A DNA stretch of 64,000 nt from Ulota crispa (Eukaryota > Streptophyta > Bryopsida > Orthotrichales > Orthotrichaceae). Position 1 is the first letter of the stretch, and the number at the start of each line of letters is the position of its first letter. Both the position numbers and the translations under genes were made by a program. The notes under the pieces were generated by a model, which was not told where the DNA came from, made no database searches, and saw only the letters and a program-made list of their open reading frames with translations. Shown piece after piece: positions 62,890 to 64,000 of this stretch. The stretch spans positions 9,973,665 through 10,037,664 of the forward strand of contig OY987246.1 of the NCBI GenBank assembly GCA_963920765.1, in the 5' to 3' direction.

Positions 62890-64000
62890 CCTAATATATA
62901 ATTATAATATTTTTTAATATTAAAGATATTTTACATAAGATAAGAAACTGGGTTAGGCAATTGGCTTTCATGTTTTTTCATCCCTTGTAGAAAAGCCTTT
63001 AATGCTAAAAAAAATGACAAATATATATTTGGATTTTCATTGTTAGTAGTAGATAAAATAACTTTTATATTAATATTGTACATATGATAAAAAAACTTAG
63101 TTAGGCAATTAACCTTAATGTTTTCTTATCCCATGTAAAAAACCTTTAATGTTAAAAAATATGACAATAATATATTAAGATTTTCTTTGTTAATAGTGAA
63201 TAAAGTAAGTTTGATACAAAATTTGTACATAGAATAAGAAACTCAGTGAGGCAATTAACCTTAATGTTTTCTTATTCCATGTAGAAAACCTTTAATGTTA
63301 AAAAAAATGACAAATACATATTTGGATTTTCATTGTTAGTAGTAGATAAAATAACTTTTATATTAATATTGTACATACAATAAAAAAACTTAGTAAGGCA
63401 ATTAGCCTTAATGTTTTCTTTTCCCATGTAGAAAACCTTTAATGTTAAAAAATATGACAATAATATATTAAGATTTTCCTTGTTAATAGTGCATAAAGTA
63501 AGTTTGATACAAAATTTGTATATAGAATAAGAAACTCAGTGAGGCAATCAACCTTAATATTTTCTTATCTATGTAGAAAACCTTTATTGTTAAAAAATAT
63601 GACAATAATATATTAGGATTTTCTTTGTTAACAATATATAAAATAATTTTGATACTAAAATTATACATACAATAAGAAACTTAGTTAGGCAATTGGCCTT
63701 CACATTTTATTATCCCATTTAAAGGTACCTAAATGTTGAAAATTGTGACAATTATATATTAAGATTTTCTTTGTTAATAGTAGATAAAATCATTTTGATA
63801 TAAAAACTGTATGTACGTAGAATAAGAAACTAAGTTAGGCAATTAGCCTTAAAGTTTTCTTATGACATGTAGAAACCTTCAATGTTAAAAAATATGACAA
63901 TTATATACTAGGATTTTATTTGTTAATATTAAATACAATCATTTTGATATTAAAATTGTACATACAATAAGAAACTTAGTTAGGCAATTGGCCTTAATGT
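62890..64000. repeat. About 147-bp satellite array (at least 7.5 units), running off the right edge
   Basis: The landmark GGCAAT recurs at 62956, 63104, 63250, 63397, 63543, 63688, 63838 and 63983, so the intervals are 148, 146, 147, 146, 145, 150 and 145 bp. Each unit carries AAGAAACTNAGTNAGGCAAT, then CTTAATGTTTTCTTAT, an AAACCTTTAATGTTAAAAA box and an AGGATTTTC/AAGATTTTC box. The sequence is very AT-rich. Units 2-5 alternate between two subtypes. The first unit is degenerate at its left, marking the array edge. Confidence 0.95.

Noticed and set aside
62890-64000. CRISPR-like array
   Set aside because: The whole 147-bp unit is repeated without unique spacers, and the context is a plant nuclear genome, so it is a satellite.

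Overview
The window looks like nuclear DNA of a land plant. Four intron-rich protein-coding genes with GT-AG introns sit in roughly 48 kb of AT-rich, transposon-derived intergenic DNA. All four products have close plant relatives as I recall them. A seedless plant such as a moss or other bryophyte is plausible from the small, well conserved genes in very AT-rich surroundings, but I cannot prove the clade by reading alone. I see no organellar genes, rRNA, tRNA or CRISPR.

Layout. (1) 1-4215, minus strand: a copper-containing primary amine oxidase of the peroxisomal zeta type. Eight exons are present and the 3' end lies beyond the left edge. (2) 4216-25546: about 21 kb without a convincing gene. 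It holds miniature inverted-repeat elements, a 751-bp element, a 28-bp tandem array, a 151-bp CACTA-type element with a TTT target duplication, and members of a roughly 0.9-kb element family. (3) 25547-34458, plus strand: a 16-exon SERAC1-like gene, with armadillo-like helices followed by an alpha/beta hydrolase. A Stowaway-type element sits in its first intron. (4) 34459-38236: AT-rich spacer. (5) 38795-41615, plus strand: a five-exon DHHC protein S-acyltransferase, preceded by a regular cluster of five TGACG motifs and a CTG tract. (6) 41616-45477: spacer with a miniature element and a 207-bp near-perfect hairpin. (7) 45478-49569, plus strand: a five-exon isoaspartyl peptidase/L-asparaginase. 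Intron 1 carries a foldback element and a miniature element, and intron 2 carries a 260-bp tandem duplication. (8) 49870-52070: a decayed minus-strand LINE split by a second copy of the 751-bp family. (9) 52350-62880: an 880-bp long inverted repeat, two more members of the 0.9-kb family and featureless AT-rich DNA. (10) 62890-64000: a roughly 147-bp satellite array running off the right edge, partly organised as 293-bp dimers.

The genes do not form a pathway or operon. They are independent housekeeping-type genes: peroxisomal amine oxidation, a mitochondrial or ER lipid hydrolase, membrane protein acylation, and asparagine or isoaspartyl-dipeptide turnover. The main interest is the repeat landscape (several distinct inverted-repeat families, nested insertion and a nucleosome-sized satellite) and one active-site-adjacent substitution in the asparaginase. 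I found no evidence for an undescribed multi-gene system. Exon boundaries were worked out by hand from reading-frame continuity, splice consensus and remembered family sequence; no alignment was run.
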